This document shows, in pieces, positions 40,084-40,552 of a stretch of 40,552 bases of DNA. Source of the DNA: an uncultured Prevotellaceae bacterium (GTDB lineage: Bacteria > Bacteroidota > Bacteroidia > Bacteroidales > Bacteroidaceae). Numbering within the stretch: position 1 is the first letter of the stretch; each line of letters starts with the position of its first letter. The translations under genes and the position numbers were made by a program. The stretch spans positions 1 through 40,552 of the forward strand of contig CADCEQ010000021.1 in NCBI GenBank assembly GCA_902800435.1. The letters are read 5' to 3'. The notes beneath the pieces were generated by a model. That model made no database searches. It was not told where the DNA came from and saw only the letters and a program-made list of their open reading frames with translations.

Positions 40084-40552
40084 TTAGTATATATCATAAC
40101 CTAAGTATCTTGTTGTTCCTTTAGATGTATAAATATAATAATTTATTCCATTTATTAATTTTGAACCATTATATTCTAATAAATCAGACGTCAAATCAAT
40201 ACCTGCTGAATATACTTTAATAGAATTCATAGGCAATGCTAAATACCATGTTGTTTTAGAACCTAATCCAATAGTATTAGATGAATTCCATAACATATTA
40301 GAAGAACTATATTCTGGCAATGAATTTCCAATTTCCCTCCAACCAGGTGAAGATGTATCAGTTACAATAGGATCTATTGAACTCATCGATGAAGGATCCG
40401 TCTGTCCGACATACCAATAATAAGTTTCTGCAGAACTATTATTGAATTTCAATATAGCGTCGGTCGCTTCGTTGAAAGCCTGCGTTTTGTAAATCACGTA
40501 GCCAGAGATGGATCCTGCATCGGTGTCCTCTACGAAATCGTAAGAATTACCT
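40084..40552 (-). CDS. Unrecognised protein in AT-rich DNA, N-terminus outside window
   Basis: The frame is open from the window edge (first residues GNSYDFVEDTDAGSISGY) to the stop at 40084, so the 5' end is missing; the GTG at 40497 is not needed as a start. The visible part has ETYYWYVGQTDPSSMSSIDP, SPGWREIG, LGSKTTWYLALPMNSIKVYS and a C-terminal YYIYTSKGTTRYLGYDIY. It is a beta-rich module that reminds me of repeated domains in gut-phage tail or surface proteins (low certainty). Base composition changes inside the gene: about 48% GC before 40455 (gene 5' part) and 20-30% after it. Confidence 0.6.
   Translation of the reverse strand, partial: GNSYDFVEDTDAGSISGYVIYKTQAFNEATDAILKFNNSSAETYYWYVGQTDPSSMSSIDPIVTDTSSPGWREIGNSLPEYSSSNMLWNSSNTIGLGSKTTWYLALPMNSIKVYSAGIDLTSDLLEYNGSKLINGINYYIYTSKGTTRYLGYDIY

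Overview
The window looks like chromosome of a Prevotella/Segatella-type member of the Bacteroidales. Three things point there. Most genes are preceded by the Bacteroidetes -7 promoter box TAnnTTTG (TACCTTTG, TAACTTTG, TATCTTTG, TAATTTTG), typically about 20-55 bases before the start codon, with almost no Shine-Dalgarno motifs. The proteins are family-typical: DUF3098, DUF4348, a smalltalk-like peptide, T9SS-like tails, dockerin-tailed secreted proteins, and a PheS with an extra Cys cluster. The coding DNA is GC-rich, so nearly every gene casts long antisense shadow frames. Identifications rest on reading motifs by eye; no search was run.

Layout. 1-80: tail of a small hydrophobic peptide gene. 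157-10222 (minus): branched-chain amino acid genes ilvD, ilvB, ilvN and ilvC, with an acyl-ACP thioesterase after ilvN. Between ilvD and ilvB lie a membrane-anchored winged-helix regulator, a large DUF2723 glycosyltransferase-type membrane protein and a DUF3098 protein. 10432-12720 (minus): secreted leucine-rich-repeat protein with dockerin and C-terminal FISUMP-like domain. 12759-14456: 1.7 kb without a credible gene, packed with several interleaved repeat families. 14457-17088 (plus): outer-membrane porin plus sodium:solute symporter. 17344-21820 (plus): small secreted protein with sorting-type tail, a Cthe_2159-type beta-helix protein, a LytS-type histidine kinase and a LytTR regulator, probably one unit. 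21992-23323 (minus): rmuC. 23439-27899 (plus): 5'-nucleotidase lipoprotein, two-domain GH43 enzyme, CDF metal exporter. 27950-29353 (minus): C1B aminopeptidase. 29572-30153 (plus): small OMP. 30232-33421 (plus): clpS-clpA-aat, a complete N-degron module. 33410-36274 (minus): GH128-like glucanase with dockerin. 36361-38214 (minus): murB and a DUF4348 lipoprotein. 38328-39386 (plus): pheS. From about 39760 to the end the DNA becomes very AT-rich and carries two unfamiliar minus-strand genes that look foreign (phage- or element-like).

The most distinctive signals are at the DNA level. Short tandem repeats of 7-9 bp occur inside genes (thioesterase, DUF2723, ClpA linker), at gene junctions (upstream of ilvN, kinase/regulator boundary), in a promoter (pheS) and in terminators. 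Repeat families A (92 bp with terminal inverted repeats), B (CCCCTCCTGA palindrome) and C build the 12.85-14.2 kb block, and B recurs at 39.5 kb next to the AT-rich segment. The best candidates for a poorly described system are the 17.3-21.8 kb secreted-protein/two-component cluster and the repeat block.
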